From: Blasia pusilla
Lineage: Eukaryota; Marchantiophyta; Marchantiopsida; Blasiales
DNA length: 64,000 nucleotides
Assembly: GCA_050084515.1 (NCBI GenBank)
Contig: CM114275.1
Location: forward strand, 20,770,001 to 20,834,000
Direction of reading: 5' to 3'
Shown: positions 10,130-25,913 of the stretch, piece by piece
Position numbering within the stretch: position 1 is the stretch's first letter
Layout: the number at the start of each line of letters is the position of its first letter
Translations under genes and position numbers: made by a program
Notes under the pieces: generated by a model
Seen by the model: only the letters and a program-made list of their open reading frames with translations
Database searches by the model: none
What the model was told of the DNA's origin: nothing

Positions 10130-11400
10130 TCTCTTTTATCTTGTGGAATTTCTATCTTTAATACCGGTCTTGTATGTCGTGGAAGCATGGAGGTTAATCA
10201 ATATTTGTAGGCGTGTATATGCGTCACAAAGATCCTCTCTTGCAATCAAATGAAAGTTTTGGATACTCTTCAAATTCTTGGTCCTCACCCCTTAAGAATC
10301 CCTTTGTAACTCATTGAATAATTTTGCAATTAGGTTGAACTTGAGTACCTCCATATAGTTGGTCCAACTATCCCTAAATGCGCCATGCCTCAAAGTATCT
10401 ACTTAAGTAAAGTATCTTGACTCCTACCTCCTCCACTATCTGCTTGGGGGATGGGGAGGTATCATAGTATTTTATAATATTCTCCATGGCTTGATCTCTA
10501 TAACATGCATCTCGGAGAACTTATGGAAACCATCCATTGATGGGTCATAAGGGTGTAGAATAACCCTCTACATGCTAGGAGAGGGTTGAACTCATAAGGG
10601 TTCCTCATTAAAGGTGAGTCATACCATGTGTTAAGCTCTACAATGAAGTTGTGTAATATGATGTAATATGATGATGCCTACTATACCTACAAATCAGCAA
10701 GATCGTCTTCCCACCATCATATAGTCATTCATATCCCATGGCCATTATGTAGGAGCACCTAATGGCATTCCTGACGTGTTGGGGAAGGGGGATTGTAGTA
10801 GTTTTTTACTATCTCCATAGCTTGATCTCTATAACATGTATGCCGAAAAACTCATGGAAACCATCCATCAATGGGTCCTAAGGGTGTTGGAAAAACCTTC
10901 TACATGCTAGGAAAGGGTTGAACTCCCAAGGGTTCCTTATTAGAGGTGAGTTATACCATGTCTTATGCTCTATAATGAAGTTGTGTAACATGATGGTGCC
11001 CACTACACCTACAAATCAGCAAGATCGTCTTCCCACCATCATATAGTCATTCATATCCCATGGCCATTATGTGGGAGCACTTAATGGCCTCAATAACGTG
11101 TTAGGAAACTCATTTTTTTTCAAATCCCTCTCATGTATGAGGTCAATTCAACACAAAGATGGGTCGAGATGGTTCCTCATGCGAAAGCCCTTATTATTTT
11201 GTAACACATACTCGGTTTAAACCCTTCAACACTACTCTCACTAATGCTCCTATCGAATCCATAAAAGAACGTATTGATTCCTCTCCCATCCATTTGATAT
11301 GATTAACTTTTGTTTTCTCAATGAGTCAAATCCCAACACAACCTACAATTAAAACCACAATAGCTGGGATGGTGGCAGTAACACTCTACATTAGTGTATG
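10130..11400 (-). pseudogene. Old gypsy gag relic with internal tandem duplication
   Basis: Weakly alignable on the minus strand to the gag of copy B (30940-31700), for example around GGTTGAACT...GAGTCA and ATGAAGTTGTGTA...CCTAC. It is much more diverged than copies A-C, with no surviving frame. About 330 bp of it is present twice in tandem. Confidence 0.55.
10450..11110 (+). repeat. Tandem duplication, period about 325-332 bp
   Basis: Two consecutive diverged copies. TTGATCTCTATAACATG occurs at about 10491 and 10822, and CATTCATATCCCATGGCC at about 10725 and 11047. The change in period comes from a roughly 10-bp insertion (ATGATGTAAT) in the first unit. It lies in the gag relic. Confidence 0.8.
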
Positions 11401-13150
11401 TTGATTTTATCCCAACATAGGTGTATGAACGCATTTGAGACATGTATATACCCCCCTTAATCCATATATTAATAACTTAACGACTCCCCAAAGTTACAAG
11501 ACAATAACAAATGAATAGCCATTTTTAGTAGGTAGTATCCCGCTTGTAAGGTCCAAGGTGGAATATCATTCATGAGGCTATTGAGGTGGAGTAGAAGATG
11601 TGACTTACTGATCGGTGGAAATGATTAAATAAAATTGCAACGTTATGAAAAATTTATAGAATTGGAAAACTTCCACAAAACTATGCATGTCATATTCTTT
11701 AAGAGAACATCCTCTTCCATGTCACCTTTCAAAGTAAAGATTTGGTCCCTAGACATATTCAACTGGAAAAATCTAATATGAAAATTTATGAGTAGGATTT
11801 ATGCCAGCAGAAATCTCTCACTACTAACATCCACATCATCTATTGTATTATTGGAGAAGGTCCCTTAATTTTGGAGACTCCTCTTCTCCCAACACTTCGC
11901 ACTTTCAGCTAGTAGAACTGGTAGCCTTATAAACCACTAGGATTGTTGGAAATTAATTTAAAATGACACTTGAGAATCTTGAGAGTTAATTATGGGATCA
12001 AGGTAATTTTGAAATATGCATCGTATGAGCTTACACTAGTATTTTGATTTTTGAAATTTTCCTTCTAGACGTAACCAATTGAAAAAGTTTTCATTCGGAT
12101 AATATGGTCCAAGGGTTTTCACAAAATATCTCTCCATTGTTTAATATTGTTGGAATTTTACATTTATGAATGTTTTCACTACAATTAATCACCATTGTCC
12201 CCAAATCTTGGACACAATGCAATACTTAAGCAATGAAACTTTTAATTATATGCTATGGTTGTGATTAGCCCTTGTTAAATAATGAACTTCCTTCACATTC
12301 CTTGTGTATTAGGATTCACAAGTAATTTGTCAAGAATTGTTATTTTTCCTCAGAGAAGGTAAAGGGAGAGAAAAAGGCTAAAGGAAATAACTATTTTATT
12401 AGAGGAGGGCTTTAGACTAAGTTTTTTTTGCTAAGGGTTTCATTTTCATGACGGGAGAGGTTGACATGTAGAGATTAATTTTCAACAAGGTAAGATTTGT
12501 AGGAAATTCAAAAAATGTTTCAATATTAGTATACGATGGGAGGAGATAAAGTTAAATTTTGAGTAGGGGAGGGAGGAAAAGAGTATTCAATTTTCAGGAG
12601 AGGAAGGTTCCATACTGAAAATTCATCGAGTGTTCTATTTTCATTATGCACTGAATGAGAGATAACATTTAATTTCTAATAGGGAAAGAGAAGAGAAAAT
12701 GGGGAATTTCATAAGGAGTATTTTCAAAGGGGGAGAGAAGAAAGAAAGACACTAATTTCATCGAGAGGGGATGAAATAGGAGGAATCTATACTATTATTT
12801 GAAGAGCGCTTATCAAATATCAAACGACACTTTTGACACCTTCAAACGGCGACACATATACGTAAAATTAGAGGCAGTGTGTACGTGTATATATATGTAG
12901 GACCCTAACTAGTAAGATTTTAACAAGCTTATGAATATGTTAGGTGAAGAAGAATTATGGACCTCCAACCTCTTAATTTTTTCCAAAGAGGACATAAAAC
13001 TAGGACCTCACGGACAAAGATAGATGGATCCTCCCCGGAATCCTGGACTCACCCTCTAGTCCCAAGGGCAACAAACTTGGCAAAGTACTTAAAAAAGCCA
13101 AAAATCACTGGTGTGGCTTTTGTGGCTGCTCGTGAGTACAAGTAGCCTTC
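11400..13150. other. AT-rich intergenic stretch
   Basis: No convincing coding frame, RNA gene or repeat boundary found. 12350-12790 is strongly purine-rich on the plus strand (many GGGAGAGAA-type runs). The rest is AT-rich, with a clear compositional change to GC-richer DNA after about 13150. Confidence 0.5.
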
Positions 13151-14113
13151 ATAACCGGTTTTTAAGAGGTGTAGCGTTTAGGGTAACCCAAATGCGAAAG
13201 CGGGCAAGATTTTGAAGCGGTCCAGTGGGGCCTCTGGTACCCTAAATCTGGAGCGGGGAAAAAAGCATTCGGGAGAGGCGGCGAAACTTTGTCTCCGGAG
13301 GATATGGGATGACTCAAAAGGCCTCTTCTCTTTCTATTTTCGTTCCGCCTCGCCAACAAGTGAACGGAATGTGGCGCTGCGTTTGTTTTTTTGGTTTCCT
13401 AATAGTTTAGGATCCCATCCCTCCGCGTTTTGCGTCGCCAAAACGATCCGGAAAAGAGGCGCCTGTGCCATAAGTCACGAGGTGAGAAGGCGCAGGAGAC
13501 GCTTGACACGGAATTCAAATTGCGGCTCTGGAGTCCGCGGATAGAATGGTGCCCAGCGAGCGCTAGAGCACAGCGGAGAGAAGCAACAACTTCGGGAGCT
13601 TTTGGCTTTCCCGCCTCTTCTCTTCCCCTAAGCCGCGTGTGCGTTCAAAACCCTGCGCTGCAAGCTCAAATCTGCAGGCGGAGGACGAAGGAGGGCACTC
13701 GGGAGCTCGCCAGTGGACCCAGGACCAGCGCTACGTTGCGGTTTGCGAGCTGTGGGGCTGTGAGATTGGGCGTGAGATTTGAATTCGGAGCAGGAGCAGG
13801 ATGAAGATGAATTGAGCGGCGTGAAGTAGCGATTTTGTGGGAGATTGTGCATGTAGGCAGTTTGTGCACGAGGGCAATTGGTTGTGGATGAGGAATGTGA
13901 GAGAGCGAAAAGGAGGAGTAGAGGGAGGTACGGAAGGCTGGGAGGGCGGTGGCGGGTGAAAAGCAAGGGAGGGGTAGGTTTGATTGAGGTTGAACGCTTG
14001 GATTGTAATCTGAGGTGCTTGTTGTAGGCTGTGAAGACGTTCAGCGCGAGGTAGGGTATTGGAGGTATAGCGGGGATTTAGTAGGAAGCGAACGCAAACG
14101 ATCGCTAGGTGCG
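13150..14113 (+). promoter_or_regulatory. Presumed promoter and 5' UTR of the NDC1 gene
   Basis: GC-richer DNA directly upstream of the NDC1 start, contrasting with the AT-rich tract before it. No ORF is recognisable. An ATG at 14015 is in frame with the NDC1 start at 14114, so a 33-residue N-terminal extension is possible but is not needed. No TATA box or specific site can be asserted. Confidence 0.35.
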
Positions 14114-16900
14114 ATGGTATCCTCGGTCTCTGCGATGGTATGGAGAGATGTGGTGGGGAAGAGGTGGATGAGATGTGGAGTGTGGCAGGTCGTAATTACT
14201 TGTGGAGTGTGGATTGTTTGGGAGACCGTGTTTTCTGTCCTCATTCCGAGGTCCAGCAATGCGAGAAATGAGTCTGGGAGCTCCTACATGTCTTCTGTTT
14301 GGGCTGCCAGCAGATTCTTGTGCTTCCAAGCATCGCAAATGATGTTCTTGTTAGGGCAAACATTTGTGTCGGAACCTGAAGAGCGCGATATTGCGTCTTT
14401 CCGGGATGTTGTGAGTGGACTGTGTAAGCTGGCGTGGAGAGCAGTTGTCGGGGGTTCTCGAGAGGAGACCGCTACCACTCATATTGCTGAATTGCGCCAG
14501 AAGATCCGAACTACGTTAGATTACGTTTTATTCACTTTACTATGTGTCGTGTCCGGTGTTTTATCGTTCTTCGCTCTCACGTGGTCTGCACAACTGGATT
14601 TCGGAAGTCGGAGCTCGCTGGACGCAGTGATTCGTGGAGGTGCCCTAGGCCTTGCATACGCGGGGTTCCAATTCTACCATATGAATGTCGCTCTCCGTTT
14701 CCCGATCATCCAGGTAATCCCGTATTAGAGTTTGGAATGAGCGGTATTTATCCATCTCGTGGCCCAGTAGCTTGTCGAAGGTGGTGGTCACAGAATGTAA
14801 TCTCAATTGTCCAGATCTTCACATGTGTTGGGATTTGATTGGTCTCTGCTCTCCTGAATATGTAGCTCAGCAACTGTGTTCTCTTGTCATGCAGCGCCGG
14901 CTCTTCTTCGCATTTAAGATGGGAATACCTCGTTCAGTAGAGGCGAGCTTGAAGCTGGTCTTGATTGTATTGCCAGTCGGAGAAGCGGTCGCCCAGGTTG
15001 CCTCGTGGGATTATGTAGGAGCGAGCAACCCTTTTGAAGTCGAAGTACTCTCGTTTCTTCGGCGTCAGTTATTGTCTGCGTCGGGAATCTTCTTCGTTGC
15101 TTTCTGTTGGGAGACGTGTCATAACCTTGTCCAGGTAATGGTCCACTTTCCCACAAGATAATTTCTCTAGCCAAGATGCCTTGCAAGGGTACTACCTCGC
15201 GTTCACGATCATCACCCAGCGGGTAACTTAATAGTTATTGTGGAGGTTATGGCTATTTTCATGTTTATGCCGTAGGTAATGCCACCGTAAGGTGCAATTT
15301 CTTGAGAAACTGAAGTGGAAAATCTTATAGATTTAAACCAGGAAGGGAATGAGCGATGCATCCTGCATTCCACAGATACAAGTTGTTTGCAAGCTACGAA
15401 CTGTCTTGAATCCCTTAACTAACAGGCAGGAGAGCCTGGGGACAATGGGCAGTAGAAGTATCTTCACTGCTTCTGTCCTGGTTTAGAAGCTGCTTGTCTT
15501 CTCCAAAACGACCTGTGAAACCAAGAACTTACTTTCCAATTTAGAGGCAGTGGTGATTAGCTACTAGCGTGAATGGGTGAACATGCCAAGCCTCATGATA
15601 TGAATGTATTTCCCGTTGTACAACCGTTTCATCCACTAGATTTGCTGTGCTCTGGTGGCTAAAGGATATATTTGAGCGTATTGTTTAACTTCTTTATGGG
15701 TTAAGTGTTCACAGCTTGTGTTTGGCTGGGTTGCAGGTTATACAGACGAAAAGACATGTTCTCGCCCCTCCTCTTGGTTCCACTGCTGCAGAAACAGATC
15801 CTACAGACTCGCTACTTATGGTCCTGGAAGAATCCAAGACTGGATCTCTTGTCCAATACCATGCCTTCCTTGACTTGTGCATTGTGTCTGAAACCAATGT
15901 GGACACATGGCGCCGGGCAGCTTTCTTTGAAGAAACAGGAGAAACATACAAAAGGTTGATCAATTTTTGCTTGAAGAAATTGGATGGTCTCACACTCAGA
16001 CTTGCCCAAGGTTTGGAGGTTGGAGACAGTGACCGAAACTCGGATCTACTGAAGCATCAAATGCAGCCATCTACTGGAGAAAATCGACAGTTGGTCTTTC
16101 AGCTCAGTGATGCCAAAAGCTACTTCCAAGATTCTCAGGTTGCTGTATGATTCTCTTGTGGATTTCTTTCTGTCAGTGGTGTCCTTACGGGCTCGGGTTA
16201 TTGTTATTAGGTGTTGTGGCCCATGGAGTATGAATGCTTACATGGAGATCACATTGACTGATATCTGGCACCAATTTCCAGTTTCAAATATCCAGTTTTC
16301 CCTTTACTTCCATCAGTTGGGGTCGGATTTCTAGGAGGGCAACTTCTCCCTGGAGTTCAAATGAGTTCCCCTCACATATTCTGAAATCCATGCTTGGTGC
16401 TTTGTGTTGTGCAGCTCTGTTCTTGGTGTGCAAGAACTGTGGCATCCCTGACAGCGAGCTCTCGATTTGAGGACAGATATGGAGTGGCCCAGTTGCATGG
16501 CTGCAATGTGGCAGTAGTGTCATCCCTCCTTTCATGCTTGCTTGTGATTGAGGTATATCTTGGGAGAAGGAGCAGTGTCCGAGGTGTAAGCTTTGTACCA
16601 AACAGTATTAAATGGACTGTCCCTTCCAGAGGTTCGTTTATGGAGGTCGGCAAAAGACAAGGCTATCCATTTGGTAAGAGGACACTGATGCACAAGAAAG
16701 CATATTCTATGGCTGATGTTCTTCGAACTTCACTGTATCAGATTGTGTCAGTGTTTGGTGAGGAAATGGTGCAGGTAGGCCCTGGCGGGAAGGTATCAAC
16801 AATAGCTGAAAGAGATTGGCTATGTCGGAAGCCTCTCTATGGTACCCATGAAATGCATCTGCAAAAGCTGGGGACATTCTTAGAATATCGGATTGGGTAG
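14114..16900 (+). CDS. NDC1: Nucleoporin NDC1 (four coding exons)
   Basis: Exons 14114-14713, 14895-15134, 15737-16138 and 16415-16900 all join in phase 0 with GT/AG borders and give 575 residues. NDC1 is a multi-pass membrane nucleoporin that anchors pore complexes in the nuclear envelope. About six hydrophobic segments are visible: residues 23-44, roughly 58-82, 145-166, 185-200, and two in exon 2. The cytosolic C-terminal half contains FEETGETYKRLINFCL and SWCARTVASLT followed by RYGVAQLHGCN, typical of plant NDC1. The protein ends after a KPLYGTHEMHLQKL segment. The length fits plant homologues. I read through a possible GTATAT donor at about 16552 and a GTAGGC at 16774 because the frame stays homologous-looking. 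Nothing appears truncated. The start is uncertain: 14015, 14114 or 14135 are all in frame. Confidence 0.88.
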
Positions 16901-18590
16901 GTTAATCACTTTATGGTCAATTTTCTTGAGCTGCAGATGTTTTGCTGTAGGATACACGTCTTTGTTAATGTGCAATCTTATACTTGGAACACAAGGGGTT
17001 TCTGGGTAAGAGCCCAAGACCTTGGCAGGGTGAGAGATTTGTGCCACCTCAACCAAGTAAGAAAGTTGGCCTAAAAGAGGAGAGAATGTTGCATCTCTTG
17101 TCCATTACCTAGTATGCACAAGATAGCTGAGTCATAATTGATAACATCGACAGTTTTGCAGGGCTCTTCAGAGCCAGTAGCCATACCTTGCTCGTCAAGG
17201 TACTTGTCCAAAAAACGTGAGGCTAGATTAGTCTATCACAAGCATGGTCAGGTGTAGAGTAGTGGGGATTAAAATCTGTGAAACAGTTACGGAGCCTAAC
17301 CTGTGAATATTTTCTTTGGATGGTCCGAGGCTCCATTGGCCCAAGAAGTAAGGGGGCCATGAGAGTTGACTTAACAAAGCCGGCTGTTGCAGGCACTTCC
17401 CTTGGAATATGGAAATGAAATTCTGCGATGGTTTCAAAAGAGAAAGTGACTGAACCTAGCTTGATAGGAAACTACTCAAATTCTGATTTTTGATGATTTG
17501 AATCGTGCAATGAATTGCCTCACTACATCCCGCTCACCTAATGTTTGCTGTACAACAACAATAGACTGGAATCTGAGCATTTGCCAGATCAGCGAAGTGG
17601 ACAATTCGTCTTCACGACCATTCAATAATAAAGAGAGTTTGGTTATAATCTACTGCCTCGTACATCAACGTGAGAATGGGGAAATCAATGTTTCTCTGCG
17701 CTGGATGGACACACAACGAACAATGCACAGATGGAGGATGGACTCCTGAACATGTTTCAGGGAAAGTTCTCTCTGCAGCAAATTAAACGTGCAAATTCCT
17801 GAGGACCACAACACGTAGCATTTCGAGGTAACTGATTAGGGATTAGTGAACAGGAAGGGCAATACTTCATGTGGGCTCCCAAACGCAATGGATGTCTGCC
17901 AAAATCCGACATCTGACAGGGTAAAGGAGCTGATGAGAACAAGCTTGATCGCTGTACCGGGTAAATTTGATCTCTATCTTTTGAGTGTCCCTTCAAACTC
18001 CGATTTCCCAACCTAAAAGATAGTTGGCATTCCAGCCTATACAACCACTTAAAAATGGTTCAGAAATTCAAAATAAGTTGGCGGTTAGGTAATGAAGTGT
18101 ATAATTATGTTCTATACTAATGAGGATAAGGTAAATTACCCATCATGAGTCCGGTGCATGAAACGAACTTGTACTGGTTACCGGAATTGTTCGGTGGTGG
18201 AAATGGTTAAATGGACTCGATTTGCACCTTCTATTGCCCTGTGGAATATAAAATCAATTACATGTCTTGCACTTATGTCATTTCTTGTTTTCATGCATTG
18301 CGTCTTGCCGCCATTTGCAAATTGTGACTAACTTCATAGCATCAAAATCTGCCATGACCTTTTTTGACTTCCAAGTTATTCTTTTAGGATTACGACTAAC
18401 TTCAAAGGATGTGGTCTTTTTTAATTCATCCCGAGGTGAGGAGCTATCAATGCACACGCGTAGAGAATTAAGTGACAGATCTTGGAAGGTGTCCAATCTC
18501 TTATATGCCTTGTGGCACATTTACATAGGATTGTATGTGGTTATGCAATTTTGGTATGATTGTGGAATGAGAGCAGTGGATGTTGCTCGT
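16901..18590. other. NDC1 3' region and intergenic DNA
   Basis: Contains the presumed NDC1 3' UTR and then sequence with only short, unrecognised open frames on both strands. No repeat shared with the rest of the window was noticed. Confidence 0.4.
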
Positions 18591-19085
18591 ACTCTATTAG
18601 ATGCCACACTTACAAGAAAAAAAGTTGTATAAATGTCTACAAGCCATGCCACCAATATTAATCTTGGGGCAAGTTGAAAGTGTGCATCACTAAAAAATGT
18701 CCCAATTCTTCGTGGAGACCTTGCACCAATTATGCTCCCTATGAAGAGTAAAGAATCATTCACATTCTACCATCCTCATAAAATATATGTTCCCTCCCAA
18801 TTGATATTCTGGTGTGTGGTAGAATCTGATCTTGCTCTGTGATATCTACTATGCCAAATATGCTACTGGTGTGTAGTTACTCCAAGACTCCCATCCTCAT
18901 GGATATCTTGACCATCAGGGTTTGGACGTTAGAGCTCTCCATTTGACCTCGTTGTCGAAGTTGATGCCACATGATTCTCCATGGTACAAAACCCAAATAG
19001 ATTGATACATGCCATATGGACACTATTTCCTTATCACTCTCACCATGCCAACGAGCTCTAATGCATCTCGTTGACTCGAGCATGG
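18590..19085 (-). pseudogene. Gypsy integrase N-terminal fragment
   Basis: On the minus strand it resembles copy A 2890-3400: RARWHGESDKEIV parallels RARRHSESDKELV, and the part near 18600-18660 parallels the INT zinc-module segment around QYWWRGIEPDV. It has frameshifts and deletions and is isolated from any other element part. The plus-strand LINE follows it directly. Confidence 0.6.
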
Positions 19086-19129
19086 GTCATGCCTCAATCC
19101 ACATGAGTCCCCCAAGTGGATGTACCATC

Positions 19130-23092
<3,963 letters not shown>

Positions 23093-23382
23093 CACCGTTT
23101 GGCAGTATACTCGTGAACTCCCACCAATATATACCTCGCTACACTCTAGTGCTTTTTCAATCCAAGGTATGAAAAAGAATGTCTAAAGAATAGTGAATAA
23201 AGTTCAAATTCACAGTAAACAGTTTTCCATTTCCAAACTATATTCTCAGACTTGATGATGCATCTTTAGAGTAGCTTGTTTAGGATACTTCCCACTTCTT
23301 TTAGGATACTTTTTAAGGACAAAATTGGTTGATGGATTCCTAGCTCCGATTCTTTTAAAGCTACGAGCAAAATATAGTACAT

Positions 23383-23904
23383 CTACTTACAAGGGAAGTA
23401 CCTTTTCCCACGTGTCTCTCTTTGGACAAACTCATTATAGGAACATGTGAGAAAGCAACACGTGTGTACAACATACACCCCAAAAACACTCGAATTCATG
23501 GTGTTGTTCCTGAACCAATACATTTTCCCTATTCCATTCCCACTATGCACATCTTTTGTGGCAATAACTTCCATGTTAGCCTCCCGAGCTGATGCGATTC
23601 GCTTTGCCCTCTCCACCGATGGCCTACATATTCTCTTCACTCCATTTCTTGACTCGAACAGAAATAGTGGACTGAGCTCATCCACCTTCTCAAGATACAA
23701 GTTGATATCAATATTAGGTCGGATCCAAAATGTAAATGTCTCTCTCATACGAATGTGTTCTGAACTCTCCCCGTCTACCACTATGAACCCTGCACTTGTA
23801 AGGTTGTCCACTTGTAAGATTGTCCACTTTGTCGTGCGCATACACATCCCTACACAACATACATCGCTGTCGAAAAACATACACACAAACATGCAGGATC
23901 CCAT
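23383..23904 (-). CDS. Unrecognised ORF next to the 3' end of gypsy copy B
   Basis: 173 codons with no family I recognise. The first ~28 codons lie in the 3' repeat unit B2, so a genuine start, if any, would be further in. The middle part (IRPNIDINLYLEKVDELSPLF, with RPSVERAKRIASAREANMEV after it) has the composition of real protein rather than of a random frame. It could be a fragment of a captured or host gene. No introns, promoter or partner can be shown. Confidence 0.2.
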   Translation of the reverse strand: MGSCMFVCMFFDSDVCCVGMCMRTTKWTILQVDNLTSAGFIVVDGESSEHIRMRETFTFWIRPNIDINLYLEKVDELSPLFLFESRNGVKRICRPSVERAKRIASAREANMEVIATKDVHSGNGIGKMYWFRNNTMNSSVFGVYVVHTCCFLTCSYNEFVQRETRGKRYFPCK

Positions 23905-23952
23905 GCTAACTCATGGCATCCAAACAACGAGACAAGAAGTACCAAAATATCT
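23823..23952 (-). repeat. 3' repeat unit B2 (copy B), beyond the LTR
   Basis: About 130 bp matching 24471-24600 in the same orientation (AGATATTTTGGTACTTCTTG through ATGTATGTTGTGTAGGG on the minus strand). It lies outside the 3' LTR, as in copy A. Confidence 0.8.
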
Positions 23953-24470
23953 TTAATAGATCAAGTTCCAATCTCTCTCAACACCATAGCTCTCAAATGT
24001 GTGCACTCTCACATGTCTCTCTCAATGTCAAACCAAACCCACTCTCCTAATGAGAGGCTTGGGTTATACACACAAGGCAAGCAAGACCATAGCTCCGCCA
24101 CCTCATGCCAAGAGGTTCAACAAAGAGAGAATGAGCTCCCAAGCTCTCTCTGCTTGAGGTATATCCCCTTCCTTCTCCCAAGCTCTCTCCTTGGTAACCT
24201 ATGCTCACAGGTCATCTCCTTGGCTCTTGACCTCCTGTAGCGGGTCAAGGGCCACTTCCAAAAGTGGAAATTCATCTCTACCAAACATAGAAACTTACCC
24301 AAAATAGTAAGTTTATATATATGGCTCCAAATGAGCCGAAACGAAGGAGAAACCTGCTCTCCGAGGTTTTCACGGACCTCAACAGGTCATCCTCGATCTC
24401 CTGAGCCAATCCTCCTCTTCTCACAAAGGTGCTCTACTAGATCTCTGATCTATCCTAAAATGTCGTGACA
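23953..24470 (-). repeat. 3' LTR of gypsy copy B
   Basis: 518 bp. The element-strand start is TGTCACGACATTTTAGG at 24470. It aligns along its length with the 5' LTR at 33314-33835. Confidence 0.88.
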
Positions 24471-24600
24471 GCTGTCGCCCGCATACACATCGCTACACAA
24501 CATACATCGCTTTCGACAAACATACACACAAACACGCACAATCCCATGCTAACTCATGGCATCCAAACAACGAGACAAGAAGTACCAAAATATCTCCAAT
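24471..24600 (-). repeat. 3' repeat unit B1 and polypurine tract (copy B)
   Basis: The unit lies between the polypurine tract (AGGGGGGCGA, about 24600-24610 on the minus strand) and the 3' LTR. It is the same unit as at 4695-4822 in copy A. Confidence 0.8.
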
Positions 24601-24773
24601 CGCCCCCCTAGCTGGTGGTTAGGTCCCTCTAACTCCAGATAACCATCTATCCCTACCTACCATGACACACATCTCTCAGACGCTAAGAGCAAAAAGGCCG
24701 GTTGCTCGTGTGCCCCCATCGTTAGTTGCCTTCTTGTCAGCCATGTCACAAACACAAGTCAGAACTACCTACT

Positions 24774-25913
24774 CTATGTACATCTGAGACACATCCATCG
24801 TCCCTCGGGAATCCTAGTGAGAGGTGGCGTCAGACATGCCATATGCCATCCTCTCGAACACCCATCACAGACTAGCATAGTGGTTGCATCACGGACGAAA
24901 CCACACAACATACACCGCAAGCATGCAGAAACTACTTCTAAGCTCGGATCAACTGTACCGTCAATGTTTGGAAGATGACATGGCGCACAATTACGCACAT
25001 GGTGCTTGCAAACCATACCATCGCGTCCCTCCAATAAGAGAACACTAGATGGAAAAATCTCACACACTCTCAAGATGGTGCGCCCTCCAGTCACATCCAA
25101 CGTCGTAGGTGCCGTTTGCTGCAAGTAGACATAGTCTCTCTGATGAAACCTCCGGATAGTAGGTCGATAACCACCTTCCTGAATAGTCGCATACCTCAAT
25201 GTATTCCGATGCTGCGCAATCGCCAAGTTCTCAAATGCCATGGGCATCACTCTCCGAAACAAATCAGCCCTCTGAGAACATGCTCGCATCCATACATGAG
25301 GGTCATCAAGGTTCAATACCTCACCAACATCTCGACGAATGGCCGTAGGTAAATCAGGCTCTCGGCCATATAAAAGCAAGTATGGTGAGAAAGATGCTAA
25401 GGATACAAGCCTGCTGAATCTGTATCCCATCGCCAACCACGGCAAGTGGAGGTCCCAATCTCCTAGGTGACCTCTTTGCAAGCCATACTTGGATAATCCT
25501 CTCTCCACCGTATGCACAACCCGCTCTGCTAGTCCATCCACCTCAGGATGATCTCGCGAAGTAGTGCGGTGGTCGATCAACGTCTGATCACACAAGGCCT
25601 GAAACTCCCTGCAAAACTCTGTACCGTGGTCTGTCAACACCTCATCTGGTGCGCCGTAATGACTCAAAACTCGATCTAGGAAGGCATATGCTACTCCCTC
25701 CCTTGCTTTGTCAGGAAATGCAACCAACTCTATCCACTTTGAGAAGTGCTCGACCATCACCGACACATAACGACTATGGCTCTCCGTCAAAGGCAAAGGT
25801 CCTACAAAATCCCAACTCCATCTATAACCTAATGATCGGAAGTGGATGCAACTGTGGAGTTGGAGCATTGAACGATGCTCAGACTCCATGACACACCATG
25901 CACCTGGCAACAA
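24774..25913 (-). CDS. Integrase core fused to C-terminal PHD finger (uninterrupted 379-codon ORF, copy B)
   Basis: The DDE catalytic residues are Asp35 (WSWDFVG), Asp95 (VLTDHGTEF) and Glu130 (DGLAERV), then SPYLLLYGREPDLP and a typical gypsy integrase tail. Residues 334-378 form a textbook C4HC3 PHD finger: Cys334, Cys337, Cys349, Cys352, His357, Cys360, Cys375 and Cys378, with Trp373 two residues before the last pair. One frame therefore joins integrase and chromatin reader. In chromoviruses this position holds a chromodomain that guides insertion; by analogy the PHD may bind histone tails (inference). The first ~28 residues look out of frame: a few bases lost near 25830 relative to copy A shift the frame upstream, so the HHCC module (25914-26200) is disconnected. 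Confidence 0.85.
   Translation of the reverse strand: MLPGAWCVMESEHRSMLQLHSCIHFRSLGYRWSWDFVGPLPLTESHSRYVSVMVEHFSKWIELVAFPDKAREGVAYAFLDRVLSHYGAPDEVLTDHGTEFCREFQALCDQTLIDHRTTSRDHPEVDGLAERVVHTVERGLSKYGLQRGHLGDWDLHLPWLAMGYRFSRLVSLASFSPYLLLYGREPDLPTAIRRDVGEVLNLDDPHVWMRACSQRADLFRRVMPMAFENLAIAQHRNTLRYATIQEGGYRPTIRRFHQRDYVYLQQTAPTTLDVTGGRTILRVCEIFPSSVLLLEGRDGMVCKHHVRNCAPCHLPNIDGTVDPSLEVVSACLRCMLCGFVRDATTMLVCDGCSRGWHMACLTPPLTRIPEGRWMCLRCT

Noticed and set aside
16772-16805. Short intron GTAGGC...ATAG in NDC1 exon 4
   Set aside because: It would be about 30 bp, too short for a plant intron, and the frame continues with NDC1-like sequence.
23823-24600. Tandem array of two gypsy elements sharing an LTR
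   Set aside because: In a tandem array the DNA after the 3' LTR would be the leader, not the 3' repeat unit.
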